Shown here in pieces: positions 5,554 to 5,708 of a stretch of DNA of 5,708 nt; positions within the stretch are counted from its first letter, which is position 1; the number at the start of each line of letters is the position of its first letter. The notes under the pieces were generated by a model, which saw only the letters and a list, made by a program, of their open reading frames with translations, searched no databases and was not told where the DNA came from. Source of the DNA: Giesbergeria sp. (lineage in GTDB: Bacteria; Pseudomonadota; Gammaproteobacteria; Burkholderiales; Burkholderiaceae_C); assembly GCA_017987055.1 (NCBI GenBank), contig JAGNUJ010000103.1:1-5708 (forward strand), read 5' to 3'. A program made the position numbers and the translations under genes.

Positions 5554-5708
5554 ATGTCCATTTTTGCCCGCCCCCACTACATGTCCGACGCGACACAGTT
5601 TCTCAACCAGCTCAAAAAAGAGCACCCCGAGTTGGACGCCCAACAGCGCGCCGGCCGCGCTTTGCTGTGGGACAAAGCAGTTGACCACACCCAGTGGAAA
5701 GAGTTTGA
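5554..5708 (+). CDS. DUF3460 family protein, N-terminal 51 residues (runs off right edge)
   Basis: A small protein of unknown function. The translation is MSIFARPHYMSDATQFLNQL, then KKEHPELDAQQRAGRALLWD and KAVDHTQWKEF. The N-terminus MSIFARPHY, the SDATQF motif and RAGRALLWDK are what I recall for DUF3460, a family of roughly 60-70 residues common in Burkholderiales. No catalytic residues, signal peptide or membrane segment are seen; the segment looks helical and charged. The window ends two bases into codon 52. The final TGA-like triplet (5706-5708) is out of frame, so the gene continues and probably lacks only a short tail. ATG 5554 is preferred over ATG 5581 because the family N-terminus starts there, although GAGAGG is about 13 nt upstream, which is long. 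In related genomes such genes often precede scpA and pantothenate genes (from memory; not visible here). Confidence 0.85.
   Translation, partial: MSIFARPHYMSDATQFLNQLKKEHPELDAQQRAGRALLWDKAVDHTQWKEF

Noticed and set aside
5706..5708. TGA at the right edge as the stop codon of the DUF3460 gene
   Set aside because: From ATG 5554 the last complete codon is TTT (5704-5706), so this TGA is out of frame and the gene continues beyond the window.

Overview
The window is GC-rich, gene-dense bacterial DNA. It most resembles Burkholderiales (Betaproteobacteria), probably Comamonadaceae or a near relative. This rests on the codon use, on a DUF3460-type small protein (a family I know mainly from Betaproteobacteria), and on the look of the lipoprotein. 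It is a family-resemblance call, not a database result.

Five genes lie on the minus strand and one on the plus strand. Reading in the direction of minus-strand transcription, from the right: (1) a 170-residue secreted or lipid-anchored protein with two BamE/SmpA-like modules (5508..4996); (2) a 454-residue SWIM zinc-finger protein (4969..3605); (3) a 531-residue DUF5691 alpha-helical repeat protein whose ATG overlaps the SWIM stop codon (3608..2013); (4) a 361-residue MoxR-type AAA+ ATPase (1961..876); (5) a DUF5682 protein starting at GTG 863 and running off the left edge. A DUF3460 gene starts at 5554 on the plus strand, diverges from the lipoprotein gene across 45 bp, and runs off the right edge. 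There is no gene-free stretch longer than about 50 bp, and I see no RNA gene, mobile element or CRISPR array.

Genes 2 to 5 form a tight co-directional block: one 4-base overlap and gaps of 51 and 12 bp. They match a recurrent but poorly characterised bacterial gene set: SWIM protein, DUF5691, MoxR ATPase, DUF5682, usually followed by a VWA-domain protein. From memory, E. coli yehQ, yehL, yehM and yehP are relatives of the SWIM, ATPase, DUF5682 and VWA members. MoxR ATPases typically work with a VWA partner to remodel or activate a client protein. I therefore infer an ATP-driven remodelling system with a zinc-binding SWIM protein, a helical scaffold (DUF5691) and a possible hydrolase (DUF5682, which carries two GxxH motifs like the TraB/TIKI/EreA/ChaN superfamily). 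The expected VWA gene would lie beyond the left edge. The client and the physiological role are not known to me.

The lipoprotein and DUF3460 genes look like ordinary flanking chromosome. The SWIM gene begins only 26 bp after the lipoprotein stop with no visible terminator, so read-through is possible.
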